A DNA stretch of 14,443 nt from JAAYVZ01 sp035403265 (GCA_035403265.1 DAONEV010000068.1:1-14443), one strand, 5' to 3'. Counted from the stretch's first letter, positions 6,678 through 14,282 are shown. Notes: generated from the sequence alone by a model not told the origin. Numbers and translations: made by a program.

Positions 6678-7901
6678 GTGAGCGCTGCGACCGTCGCCGT
6701 GTTCTGCATGCCCGAGGACGGCCACCTCCAGAGGTTGCGCCCGCTCATCGCCAGCCTCGCGCGTCGTGGGCTGGCGGCCCACGTGTTCACCCACGACCGC
6801 TACGTGGAGCAGGTTCGGCGCGCCGGGGCGGTGTTCCACGACGTGTTTGAGGGGCGGGCGCTGGAGCAGGGGGAGGACGCATCTCTGCCCGTGCCGTGCA
6901 GGTATGTCACGTTCGCGGGCCAGCACGGCGAGGAGGTGACCCGCGAGGTTGCGGCACTCCGGCCGGCGCTGGTGGTCCACGACGCGTTCGCCGTGATCGG
7001 GCCCTTGGTTGCGACCGCCCTTGGCCTGCCCCACGTCAACGTGTGTGCCGGTCACGCCGTGGACGCGGCTCGCTACCGGGCGGCTCTCGCCACCGATCCG
7101 CGCGTCCGCATTTCGCAAAGCTGCAGCGAGGCGGTCGCAGCCCTCAGGAAGCGCCAGGCCATTGTCGATGCCTCGCCCTTTTCGTACGTCTCCACACCCA
7201 GCCCTCATCTCAACGTGTACTGCGAGCCGGCCGAGTACCTCACCGATACCGAACGGTGCGCGCTCGAACCGGTGGCATTCTTCGGCTCACTGCCCCCGGC
7301 CGATGAGCTCGGCGAACGCCGCCGCGGCGACGGGACCTGGTCATTCGGTGAGGACGCGACCGGGCTTCGGGTCTACGTCTCGCTCGGTACGGTGGTGTGG
7401 CGGTACTGGCCTCACGACGCGCTGGCCACCCTGGGTGCGGTTGCCGAGGCGGTCGCCTCGATCCCTGGCGCTCGCGCCGTGTTGAGCTTGGGGCACGCCT
7501 CGCTCGGCCCCGGAGAGGCGCGCCTCCTGGCGCAACAGGGCGTGACCGTGGCCACCTACGTCGACCAGTGGGCCATCCTGGACGAGGCGGACGCCTTCGT
7601 GACCCACCACGGGCTGAGCTCGACCCACGAGGCGATCTTCCACCGGGTGCCGATGCTGTCCTATCCGATGTTCTGGGACCAGCCGGCGCTGGCGGCCAAA
7701 TGCCAGGAGCTGGGTCTGGCGATTCCGCTGAGCGAGACCCCACGGGGCGTGGTGCGGCCAGAGAAGGTCCGCACCGCCCTCGAGGAGCTCGTGGAGCGGG
7801 TCGAGGCGTTGCGGGCCAGGCTGGAGGAGGCGCGCGAGTGGGAGCTGCGAACGATCGCCGGTCGGGAGGATGTCCTGGACCGAATCGTCGCGCTGATCTG
7901 A
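6678..7901 (+). CDS. GT1/MGT-type glycosyltransferase (GT-B fold)
   Basis: A 407-aa protein of the UDP-glucuronosyl/macrolide glycosyltransferase type, which moves a sugar from a nucleotide donor to a small hydrophobic or polyketide-like acceptor. The N-terminal acceptor domain starts with 'VAVFCMPEDGHLQRLRPL', in which H16 is the likely catalytic base. The C-terminal donor domain has 'VYVSLGTVVWRYWP' (232-245), 'TYVDQWAIL' (293-301) and the PSPG-like 'THHGLSSTHEAIFHRVPMLS' leading to 'YPMFWDQP' (309-336). The usual THGG is THHG here, an uncommon change at the phosphate-binding loop. GTG 6678 has only a weak GAGAG site; ATG 6708 would remove the catalytic His. Last gene of the methyltransferase operon. 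Confidence 0.85.
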   Translation: MSAATVAVFCMPEDGHLQRLRPLIASLARRGLAAHVFTHDRYVEQVRRAGAVFHDVFEGRALEQGEDASLPVPCRYVTFAGQHGEEVTREVAALRPALVVHDAFAVIGPLVATALGLPHVNVCAGHAVDAARYRAALATDPRVRISQSCSEAVAALRKRQAIVDASPFSYVSTPSPHLNVYCEPAEYLTDTERCALEPVAFFGSLPPADELGERRRGDGTWSFGEDATGLRVYVSLGTVVWRYWPHDALATLGAVAEAVASIPGARAVLSLGHASLGPGEARLLAQQGVTVATYVDQWAILDEADAFVTHHGLSSTHEAIFHRVPMLSYPMFWDQPALAAKCQELGLAIPLSETPRGVVRPEKVRTALEELVERVEALRARLEEAREWELRTIAGREDVLDRIVALI

Positions 7902-7915
7902 GGGCTCGGGCAGAA

Positions 7916-8036
7916 GGGTACCTGGTATCACACTCGTGCGATTGTCAGCCCTGGCGGACCTTGCCAAGGTGACGCGAGAGGTGCGCAAGACTGGCGAGTA
8001 GAGCTGAGAGCGCGATGTTCGTGACACCCGGTACCC
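7916..8036 (-). repeat. Family 1 palindromic element, copy C (inverted orientation)
   Basis: 121 bp, from GGGTACCTGGTATCAC (7916-7931) to GTGACACCCGGTACCC (8021-8036), inverted with 14 of 16 matches. Read on the minus strand, the order (GAACATCGCGCTCT ... TGACAATCGCACGAGT) matches copies A, B and D. It begins 14 bp past the glycosyltransferase stop codon, so the operon transcript would run into its fold. No other terminator was seen for that operon. Confidence 0.75.
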
Positions 8037-8215
8037 ATCTACCCGTCGTACCCATCGGTACCCATCAGGGCGAGCCGATCACGGCGATGGCGAAGGTGCG
8101 GCACCTGGTGTAGAACCTCAGGTTGCACGGCTGCGTCTGGACTCGCCGGCCCCGGGGCGACTTGAGTGGCTGGAGCAGGCGGCAGGGACCCACACGCGAC
8201 AACGGGCACAACCGC
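8030..8215. other. Short GTACCCATC repeats and gene-free stretch
   Basis: Three close copies of GTACCCATC (8031-8039, 8048-8056, 8058-8066) follow copy C. Their reverse complement, GATGGGTAC, is the leader motif of copy B, so this is an element-associated flank. From 8067 to 8215 no gene is supported. The minus strand can be read 'FYTRCRTFAIAVIGSP' before a stop, which may be a decayed protein end, but nothing upstream supports it. Confidence 0.4.
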
Positions 8216-8253
8216 AAAAAAGGTGCGCCTTGCATGTCGCCTCAAGGCGCACC
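8216..8253 (-). terminator. Intrinsic terminator of the secreted-protein gene
   Basis: On the minus strand GGTGCGCCTT (8253-8244) pairs perfectly with AAGGCGCACC (8231-8222) across a 12-nt loop. It is followed at once by six T residues (8221-8216). It lies 35 bp past the stop codon of the 190-aa gene at 8289-8861. Stem, loop and T-tract fit a rho-independent terminator. Confidence 0.85.
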
Positions 8254-8288
8254 CTCGCATGCTTAGCGGCCACCCGGCCCAAGCGCCG

Positions 8289-8861
8289 TTACCGCGCCGC
8301 GTTCAGGATGTCCAGAAGCTCCAGGACTTCGTAGGGCAACCTGGTCTCGTACATTGCCTTGGCGGCGTCCGGGTGCTTTTCGCCCTCGCTCGTGCGGTCC
8401 ACGAGCTTGATGAGCCGACCCTGGTCGAAGTAGAACTCCTTGCCCGGTTCCCCGGTGTCCTTGCCTTCGTGCTTCGGACCTCGGTCCTGGATGAAGGCGA
8501 ACACCAGTCGGTTGCCCTTGAGGTAGAACTCCTCCGTCCTCTCGCTGACTCCGGGGTGGGGATAGAGCTGGATGCGGATGACCTGATCCCCTTCGCAGTA
8601 GGCTTCCACCTTCTCCCACCGCTGCGCAAGGGAATCCGCGATGCGCTCGCCCTTGAAGTGCACCTCCTTCTTCGTGAACTTCTTCTCGAGCAGCTTCTTC
8701 TCGCCTTCCTGCCTGTAGGTGTCGATCTGGGCGACGATGCTCTCGGTGTCCGCCGCCGTCGTGGCGACGGGCTTGTCGCCGGTCGTCCCCTGCGCTCCGG
8801 CCGTGGTCACGCCAAGTGTGACCAGGCCCATCACCACCACCACGTACACGAGCTTCTTCAC
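8289..8861 (-). CDS. Small exported protein of unknown function
   Basis: A 190-aa protein. GTG 8861 has GGAGG (8871-8867) at 5-nt spacing; the open frame to 9101 upstream is not credible. Residues 1-23 form a signal peptide (two Lys, a Val-rich core, cleavage after AGA). The mature part is Lys/Glu-rich, with a helical start ('ESIVAQIDTYRQEGEKKLLEKKFTKKEVHF') and then repeated beta-like lines such as 'VIRIQLYPHPGVSERTEEFYLKGNRLVFAF' and 'GKEFYFDQGRLIKLVDR'. The 'E(F)YF/L..G(R/N)L' spacing recalls MORN/YwqK-like beta hairpins, but I do not recognise the family. It is monocistronic with its own terminator and is probably periplasmic or secreted. Confidence 0.7.
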   Translation of the reverse strand: MKKLVYVVVVMGLVTLGVTTAGAQGTTGDKPVATTAADTESIVAQIDTYRQEGEKKLLEKKFTKKEVHFKGERIADSLAQRWEKVEAYCEGDQVIRIQLYPHPGVSERTEEFYLKGNRLVFAFIQDRGPKHEGKDTGEPGKEFYFDQGRLIKLVDRTSEGEKHPDAAKAMYETRLPYEVLELLDILNAAR

Positions 8862-9108
8862 GATATCCTCCTCTGCAACCCGACGCGGTCGGAGCCAGGA
8901 TAGGCCCCGTGCGGGTTGCTCCTTTCGCCGCGGACAAGAAGCTGACTCGTCATCGCTGCGTCCTGCACGCAGTGTCGACCACCTGCCGTCACCCTCCCCA
9001 ACAAACCTGCGGCGCATGGGCGTCGAGAGAGCGCCACTCCGCCTTCCTATTCTAGGCTCTCCTGCCGGTCCGGGCGACGGTCGTGGTCGCGTGGGGCGCA
9101 CCGCAGAT
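8862..9108. other. Upstream region of the exported-protein gene
   Basis: 247 bp between the 190-aa gene start and family 1 copy D. It must hold the promoter of the minus-strand gene, but no clear -35/-10 pair was found. No gene or RNA was recognised. Confidence 0.3.
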
Positions 9109-9229
9109 GGCTACATATCACGGACCTTGCACTCTCTGCTCTGCTTGGCCACGTTCCTGCCCGCCTCGCGCCACCTTGGACGCGGCCCGTCAGGAGCTCT
9201 GACAGTCGCACGAGTGCGATACCATGCAT
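9109..9229 (+). repeat. Family 1 palindromic element, copy D (degenerate ends)
   Basis: About 121 bp with the family order CACGGACCTTGCACTCTCTG, then CTGCCCGCCTCGC, then CTGACAGTCGCACGAGTGCG. The terminal repeats have decayed (ATATCAC on the left, GCGATACCATGC on the right). It starts 40 bp past the stop codon of the minus-strand S74 protein gene. The interior is better kept than the ends, as in an old, immobile copy. Confidence 0.7.
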
Positions 9230-9269
9230 CAAGCTGGCTGATCGCGCATAGCGTGGTTCGACCCCAGGC

Positions 9270-10625
9270 TCAGTGCTCCCGCGAACGGGTCTCCAGCCTC
9301 GTGACGACCTGCTCCAGCTCCGCAAGGCGGGCCTCCAGCGCGGCGATCCTCGAGTCCCTGTCCTGCAGCTCCAGGGTCAGGCCCTGGATGGCTGCGAGCG
9401 CCACACCGTCGGCATCGACGTTGCTGATGAACCGGCTGTCCTCGCCCACCCCAAACGCGGCACGGAAGTCCTGCGCCATCGGTCCGATGTGGCGGATCGC
9501 CGCGTCCTGTGTCCGGTAGCTCCAGGTGGCAACAGGTAGCGCGGCGAGCCGGCCGAGGACCTCACGACCGTCGACCGGAGAGACGTGCTCCTTCGCGGCG
9601 CGGTCGCTGAGGCTGCTCCAGGAGCCGCTGCCGCCGGGCACCTGCACACCGGTGCCCGTGCCGGACGCGGTGTAGAAGCGGACGCCACCGTGGGCGCGCG
9701 CGGTGAAGGTCTGGGGCGCCCAGGATGCCGTGCTCTCGGCACTCGACCAGACGAAGCTCCCCTCGTGGGTGGCCTGTGCCGCCCCACCGGCCGCGAAGCT
9801 GTACCCGCCCTGGGCGAGGTTGTTCGCACCACCGGGCACGGTGCTGGCGTTGCCACTCGCCACGTTGACGTAGCCTCCGCCGACGGTCGCGCGCGGGCCG
9901 CTGGCCTGGTTGTTCGTCCCGCCGCCCACAGCCGTGTCGAGGTTGCTCGCGGTGTTGGTCTCGCCACCGGCGACGGTGCTGCTGTCCCCTTTCGCGACGT
10001 TGCTGTAGCCTCCGCCGACGGTCGCATGAGTCTTGCCGCTGCTGTGGGCGTCACCTCCCGCGTAGTTGCCGGCACCCCCACTAACCGTGCCGAAGTCACC
10101 CAGCACGTGGTTGACACCATTGCCGTAGCTGCCGTCCGCGGACCCACCTCCGCTGATCGTCGCACCGACGACGGCCCCCAAGCTGTTGCCGCCGTACCCG
10201 CCGACGACACTCGGGCTGGTGAGGCTCATCTCGGTGTGGAGCCCGGGAAGCGCCAGCGCGAAAGGCACCGCTGACACCATCTGCCGCGGCTCGAGAGTCA
10301 CGAAAACCCCACTGCTCGCCGGGCACCTGGCCTGTATTCCCAGCCACCGTGCCTCGCTGTGGAAGGCGACGCCGAAGTCAACCACGGTCGTGAACAACCC
10401 ATGGTTGACCGCCAGGTTGGCGATGACCTGGCTGACACCCACCTGAGTGCCGCTGGTGGCGGCGTCGTAGAGAGTGAGTGCCAGATCGCACGTGCCGTTG
10501 ACGGCCGTGCCGTCCTTCTGGAGTTGGCCCTGATACGTGAACGACGTGCTCATGGGCACTTGCGCGGATGCGCTCACCGCGAGGATCAGGGATACCGGGA
10601 GAAGAGCGAAACACCTAGCCCTCAT
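9270..10625 (-). CDS. Exported YadA-head-like repeat protein with C-terminal peptidase S74 chaperone
   Basis: A 451-aa protein. ATG 10625 has GGAGG (10635-10631) at 5-nt spacing. Order: signal peptide (1-22, ending SASAQ); a 'FTYQGQLQKDGTAVNGTCDLALTLYD' beta domain (about 29-127) that ends 'PRQMVSAVPFAL'; head repeats (about 141-290) of the type 'GGGYSNVAKGDSSTVAGG' as in trimeric autotransporter heads; an S74 intramolecular chaperone (about 335-420) with catalytic S340 and K345 in 'SDRAAK'; and a coiled coil (421-448). S74 domains drive trimer folding of tail spikes and then cut themselves off. A fibre exposed outside the cell is likely. No YadA membrane anchor follows, so how it stays attached is unknown. 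Divergent from the collagen-like S74 gene. Confidence 0.85.
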   Translation of the reverse strand: MRARCFALLPVSLILAVSASAQVPMSTSFTYQGQLQKDGTAVNGTCDLALTLYDAATSGTQVGVSQVIANLAVNHGLFTTVVDFGVAFHSEARWLGIQARCPASSGVFVTLEPRQMVSAVPFALALPGLHTEMSLTSPSVVGGYGGNSLGAVVGATISGGGSADGSYGNGVNHVLGDFGTVSGGAGNYAGGDAHSSGKTHATVGGGYSNVAKGDSSTVAGGETNTASNLDTAVGGGTNNQASGPRATVGGGYVNVASGNASTVPGGANNLAQGGYSFAAGGAAQATHEGSFVWSSAESTASWAPQTFTARAHGGVRFYTASGTGTGVQVPGGSGSWSSLSDRAAKEHVSPVDGREVLGRLAALPVATWSYRTQDAAIRHIGPMAQDFRAAFGVGEDSRFISNVDADGVALAAIQGLTLELQDRDSRIAALEARLAELEQVVTRLETRSREH

Positions 10626-10913
10626 GTCAACCTCCCCAGAGCCCGAGGTCTCCAGACCGGAGCGGACCCGGTTGCTGTTCCGAACCATCTCGACTGGGTC
10701 GATGCCCTGGCTCTGATGGTAGCTCGGTGGTAATCAGGCAGTCAAAGCAGGGGCGAGTTGAGACGGGGCCGAGGATCGCACTCGGGTGCGGTTCCAGATC
10801 GCTGCGTCGCGCCCGCTGGCTTCGCGGTGTCTCCGCGGAATTTTCTGCGGTGTTTCTGCTAGTCTTCGTGCGGCTCGGCGCAAGTGGGGGGCGGGCGCTG
10901 GACGGAGGCGATC
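10626..10913. promoter_or_regulatory. Shared upstream region of the two S74 fibre genes
   Basis: 288 bp between two divergent starts that both have strong ribosome sites (GGAGG at 10635-10631 on the minus strand and GGAGG at 10904-10908 on the plus strand). The region is less GC-rich in places (AATTTTCTGCGG near 10840). Promoters for both genes should be here, but I could not place a convincing -35/-10 pair. Co-regulation of the two fibres is inferred from the arrangement. Confidence 0.35.
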
Positions 10914-13900
10914 ATGGTGCGAACCGTGTGGACCCGTGTCCTGCTGGCCATTCTTATCGTCTCTGCTCCTCAGGCATTCGCCGCCCTCCCCGGGACCGAC
11001 CTCCTGGTGCCGGTCGCGGCGCGAATCCAGGGGCTGGGCACACCGCCATCGCAGTACTACACGACACTCTGGTTGACCAACCAGTCGCCAGCAGTGGCGA
11101 CCGCGGTGACCATCGACTTCTATCAGCGTGACGCGGTCGCCAATCCGACGGCATCGACCTCCGTCAGTCTGGCGCCCGCCGAGACACGACGGATCGACAA
11201 CTGCATCGAGCAGTTGTTCGGTCTGTCGGGGGTGGCCGGCTCGCTGCGCGTGCATGCGACCGAAAAGGTGCTGGTCGCGACCCGGACCTTCAACCTGCCT
11301 CCGGGCGGAACCGAGAAGGACACGACCGGCCAGTACTTCGCCGGTACGCCAGTGGAGCTCGCGATTGGCAAGGGCGAGGTCGGGCGCGTCCAGGGTGTGG
11401 CTCAGGACGCTGAGCTGCGGTCGAGCTTCGGCGTGGTCGAGGTCGCCGGGCAGCCGGTGACCGTGCGCGCCACGATCAGGGACGGGGCCGGGCTCCTCGT
11501 CGCCCTCAAGGACTACCCGCTGCAGGCGCACGGTCAAATTCAACGCAGCGTCACTGACATCGGCACCGCCGTCCAGGGTTTGTCAAACGCCGTCGTCGAG
11601 GTCGCGGTCATCGCCGGCGATGGGCGGGTCCTGGCGTACGGCACGCAGAACACCAATATCTCCCAGGACGGGTCCGGGTTCGAGATGTCGTACCCGGAGA
11701 ACTGGGTGACCAGCGTCAACACCCTGAAGGGTGCCGTGACGCTGAGGGCTGGCGAGAACGTCTACATTGAGCAGGGCCCGGCCGCCGCCCAGGCAAGCCC
11801 GTCGGCAGGCTCCGACAGCGTGATCACGATCTCGGCGACTGGTGCGGTCGGGCCGATCGGTCCACAGGGACCCGACGGCCAGACTGGCCCGATCGGTCCG
11901 CAGGGACCCGACGGCCAGACCGGCCCGGTCGGTCCACAGGGACCCGACGGCCAGACCGGCCCGATCGGTCCGCAGGGACCCGACGGCCAGACTGGCCCGA
12001 TCGGTCCGCAGGGACCCATCGGCCAGACCGGCCCGANNNNNNNNNNNNNNNNNNNNNNNNNNNNNNNNNNNNNNNNNNNNNNNNNNNNNNNNNNNNNNNN
12101 NNNNNNNNNNNNNNNNNNNNNNNNNNNNNNNNNNNNCGGCCAGACCGGCCCGATCGGTCCGCAGGGGCTCGTCGGCCAGACCGGCCCGATCGGTCCGCAG
12201 GGGCTCGTCGGCCAGACCGGCCCGGTCGGTCCACAGGGGCTCGTCGGCCAGACCGGCCCGATCGGTCCGCAGGGACCCGACGGCCAGACTGGCCCGATCG
12301 GTCCGCAGGGACCCATCGGCCAGACCGGCCCGATCGGTCCGCAAGGACCCGACGGTCCAACCGGGCCGATCGGTCCGCAGGGACCCGCCGGTGAGACCGG
12401 CCCGACCGGTCCGCAAGGACCCGACGGTCCAACCGGGCCGGTCGGCCCGCAAGGAGCCGACGGCCAGACTGGCTCGATCGGTCCGCAGGGACCCATCGGC
12501 CAGACCGGCCCGATCGGTCCACAAGGACCCGACGGTCCAACCGGGCCGATCGGTCCGCAGGGACCCGACGGCCAGACCGGCCCGATCGGTCCACAGGGAC
12601 CCGTCGGTCCGGCCGGGCCGATCGGCGGCAACGATGGTCAGCTCGTCTACAACAACGGAGGGGCGGCGGCAGGATCAGCGGTCTTCTTCGACGACAGCAC
12701 GGGCAATGTTGGAGTCGGGACCGCGACTCCGGGCGCGCTTCTCGACCTTCAGGGCACGGCAGCACGCGCGCTCGTGGTGGAGCCGTTTGGCGCCGCGGCA
12801 GGGGAGACCGCGGAGGTGCACTTTGCCGAACTGGCCGGCAACGGTAGCGACAGCGTCGGCCTCAAAGCGGCGGACAGCATCCCGAGCAGCGTGACCTGGA
12901 CACTCCCGCCGACCGACGGGACTGGCGGCCAGGTCCTGTCGACCAACGGCAGCGGCCTGCTCTCCTGGGCGAGTGGGCCGACGCCGAGCGGAGCCGCGGG
13001 CGGTGACCTCACCGGCAGCTACCCGAATCCCGAGCTCGCCAGCTCAGGTGTCACGGCAGGCAGCTACGGTGTGTCAGGGGCGAACGTGGCCGGCGTAACA
13101 GTCGACGCGAAGGGACGGGTCGTCTCGGCCGCCGACCGGACACTCACGCCTACCGACATCGGGGCGTCGCCGACCGTCCACACCCACTGGGGTGAGAGCT
13201 GGACGGGGACCGGTACCGGGCTGACGCTGTCCGGAGACAACGTGGCAGTGAGGGGCGTGAGCAGCGGAAATGCGAGCGCCGGCGTGGTGGGCGAGGGGTA
13301 CCACTACGGGGTCAGGGGTCAGGCGACTGCCGCGACAGGCTCGACCTACGCCCTCTATGGCGAATCGACGTCGCCAAACGGGTACGGGGTTTTTGCCATG
13401 GCTCCCTACGTCGGTGTGTACGGCTACGCCACCGACTCGAGCGGCTGGGGAGCCTTCTTCTCAGGCAAGGTGGGCATTAGCGGCAACCTCGGCGTGGGAA
13501 CCGCCTACCCCGACTACCCGCTGGAAGTGGCCGGGACGGCCAATCTCAACTACAACAGGACGGGTGTCGCATTGAGGTGCAACGGCGCGGAGGCCATCTG
13601 GTACAACGGCACCTACTTCAGTTGGGGCTATGGCGGCACGTGGAACTTTTTCGGCGACAAGGTCTTCATCGGGGCCACGGCGACCGACCCCGGCAGCAAC
13701 CTGCTGGTCGTCAACGGCGCGGCAGCGAAGCCCGGCGGAGGTAGCTGGGCGACCTGGTCGGACGCCCGGCTGAAGGACGTTCACGGCAGCTACGACCGCG
13801 GGCTCGACGACATCCTGCAATTGAGGCCAGTCACCTACTCGTACACGAAGGACAACGCTCGCAACCTGCCCTCGGATCGGAGCTACGTGGGCTTCGTGGC

Positions 13901-14105
13901 GCAGGACGTGCAGCAGGTCTTCCCCGAGGCGGTCACCGAGGAGAGCGACGGCTACCTCACGCTGGACGACAGCTCGATCAACGCCGCCGTCGTCAACGCC
14001 ATCCGGGAGCTCAAGGCCGAGAACGACAGGCTCAAGGCCGAGAACCGGGAGCTGCGGGAGGACATCAGGTCAATCAACGAGCGACTGGCCAGGCTCGCGA
14101 AGTAG
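10914..14105 (+). CDS. Exported collagen-like fibre protein with C-terminal peptidase S74 chaperone (contains assembly gap)
   Basis: 1063 aa as assembled, counting 34 unknown residues. ATG 10914 has GGAGG at 5-nt spacing, better than GTG 10884. Order: signal peptide (1-23, ending AFA); a beta-rich domain starting 'LLVPVAARIQGLG' (about 30-260), a type I associate with Acidobacteriota surface proteins; Gly-X-Y repeats (310-571), mainly the 12-residue unit GPIGPQGPDGQT; a 'GQLVYNNGG' joint; a tail-fibre-like part with 'GGDLTGSYPNPEL' and 'GNVGVGTATPGALLDLQG'; an S74 domain (about 945-1030) with S949 and K954 in 'SDARLK'; and a C-terminal coiled coil ('LKAENDRLKAENREL'). Probably a trimeric surface fibre whose triple helix is nucleated by the self-cleaving chaperone. 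The true length is unknown because of the gap. Confidence 0.9.
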   Translation: MVRTVWTRVLLAILIVSAPQAFAALPGTDLLVPVAARIQGLGTPPSQYYTTLWLTNQSPAVATAVTIDFYQRDAVANPTASTSVSLAPAETRRIDNCIEQLFGLSGVAGSLRVHATEKVLVATRTFNLPPGGTEKDTTGQYFAGTPVELAIGKGEVGRVQGVAQDAELRSSFGVVEVAGQPVTVRATIRDGAGLLVALKDYPLQAHGQIQRSVTDIGTAVQGLSNAVVEVAVIAGDGRVLAYGTQNTNISQDGSGFEMSYPENWVTSVNTLKGAVTLRAGENVYIEQGPAAAQASPSAGSDSVITISATGAVGPIGPQGPDGQTGPIGPQGPDGQTGPVGPQGPDGQTGPIGPQGPDGQTGPIGPQGPIGQTGPXXXXXXXXXXXXXXXXXXXXXXXXXXXXXXXXXXGQTGPIGPQGLVGQTGPIGPQGLVGQTGPVGPQGLVGQTGPIGPQGPDGQTGPIGPQGPIGQTGPIGPQGPDGPTGPIGPQGPAGETGPTGPQGPDGPTGPVGPQGADGQTGSIGPQGPIGQTGPIGPQGPDGPTGPIGPQGPDGQTGPIGPQGPVGPAGPIGGNDGQLVYNNGGAAAGSAVFFDDSTGNVGVGTATPGALLDLQGTAARALVVEPFGAAAGETAEVHFAELAGNGSDSVGLKAADSIPSSVTWTLPPTDGTGGQVLSTNGSGLLSWASGPTPSGAAGGDLTGSYPNPELASSGVTAGSYGVSGANVAGVTVDAKGRVVSAADRTLTPTDIGASPTVHTHWGESWTGTGTGLTLSGDNVAVRGVSSGNASAGVVGEGYHYGVRGQATAATGSTYALYGESTSPNGYGVFAMAPYVGVYGYATDSSGWGAFFSGKVGISGNLGVGTAYPDYPLEVAGTANLNYNRTGVALRCNGAEAIWYNGTYFSWGYGGTWNFFGDKVFIGATATDPGSNLLVVNGAAAKPGGGSWATWSDARLKDVHGSYDRGLDDILQLRPVTYSYTKDNARNLPSDRSYVGFVAQDVQQVFPEAVTEESDGYLTLDDSSINAAVVNAIRELKAENDRLKAENRELREDIRSINERLARLAK
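11841..12628 (+). repeat. 36-bp tandem repeats coding for the collagen-like domain
   Basis: A near-identical 36-bp unit (12 residues, typically GQTGPIGPQGPD) repeats across the domain with few silent differences. Variants include GLVGQT units just after the gap (about 12163-12257), and PDGPT and PAGET units near 12350-12450. Because the unit is a multiple of 3 and highly alike at DNA level, gain or loss of units by slippage would keep the frame and change fibre length. Confidence 0.9.
12037..12136. other. Assembly gap of 100 Ns inside the collagen repeats
   Basis: Exactly 100 unknown bases, the usual placeholder for a gap of unknown size. The flanks are both within the 36-bp repeat. To keep the repeat in register the missing piece should be 19 + 36k bases; 100 does not satisfy this, although it happens to keep the codon phase. 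The repeat number therefore cannot be read from this window. Confidence 0.95.
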
Positions 14106-14112
14106 TCCGGTG

Positions 14113-14282
14113 CCTCCAGGTCCGCTGCTCCTGACACTCATGGCTTGACGGTAGGCGGGAAGCTGAAAGCGCGAACCGTGACTCGGACGGGCACGCGTTT
14201 GGCACCCGTCGATGCCCTCTGGGACTTGACTTCACAGCTCAGCAATGCCGACAAGTGCGGACGTGCTTCTCGGACCAGGAGG
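14113..14282 (+). repeat. Family 2 palindromic element, right-hand copy
   Basis: 170 bp with 12-bp terminal inverted repeats: CCTCCAGGTCCG (14113-14124) and CGGACCAGGAGG (14271-14282), 11 of 12 matching. The left part matches the copies at 43 and 1032, and the subterminal right part (CGACAAGTGCGGACGTGC) matches the copy at 1032-1201. It starts 8 bp past the stop codon of the collagen-like gene, like a 3'-end REP. Confidence 0.65.

Noticed and set aside
11841..12628. 36-bp repeats resembling a CRISPR array
   Set aside because: The units are directly contiguous with no unique spacers and are coding.
11583..12894. Several 289-350-aa frames across the repeats, on both strands
   Set aside because: Repeats open all frames at once; only the plus-strand Gly-X-Y frame joins to a signal peptide and S74 domain.
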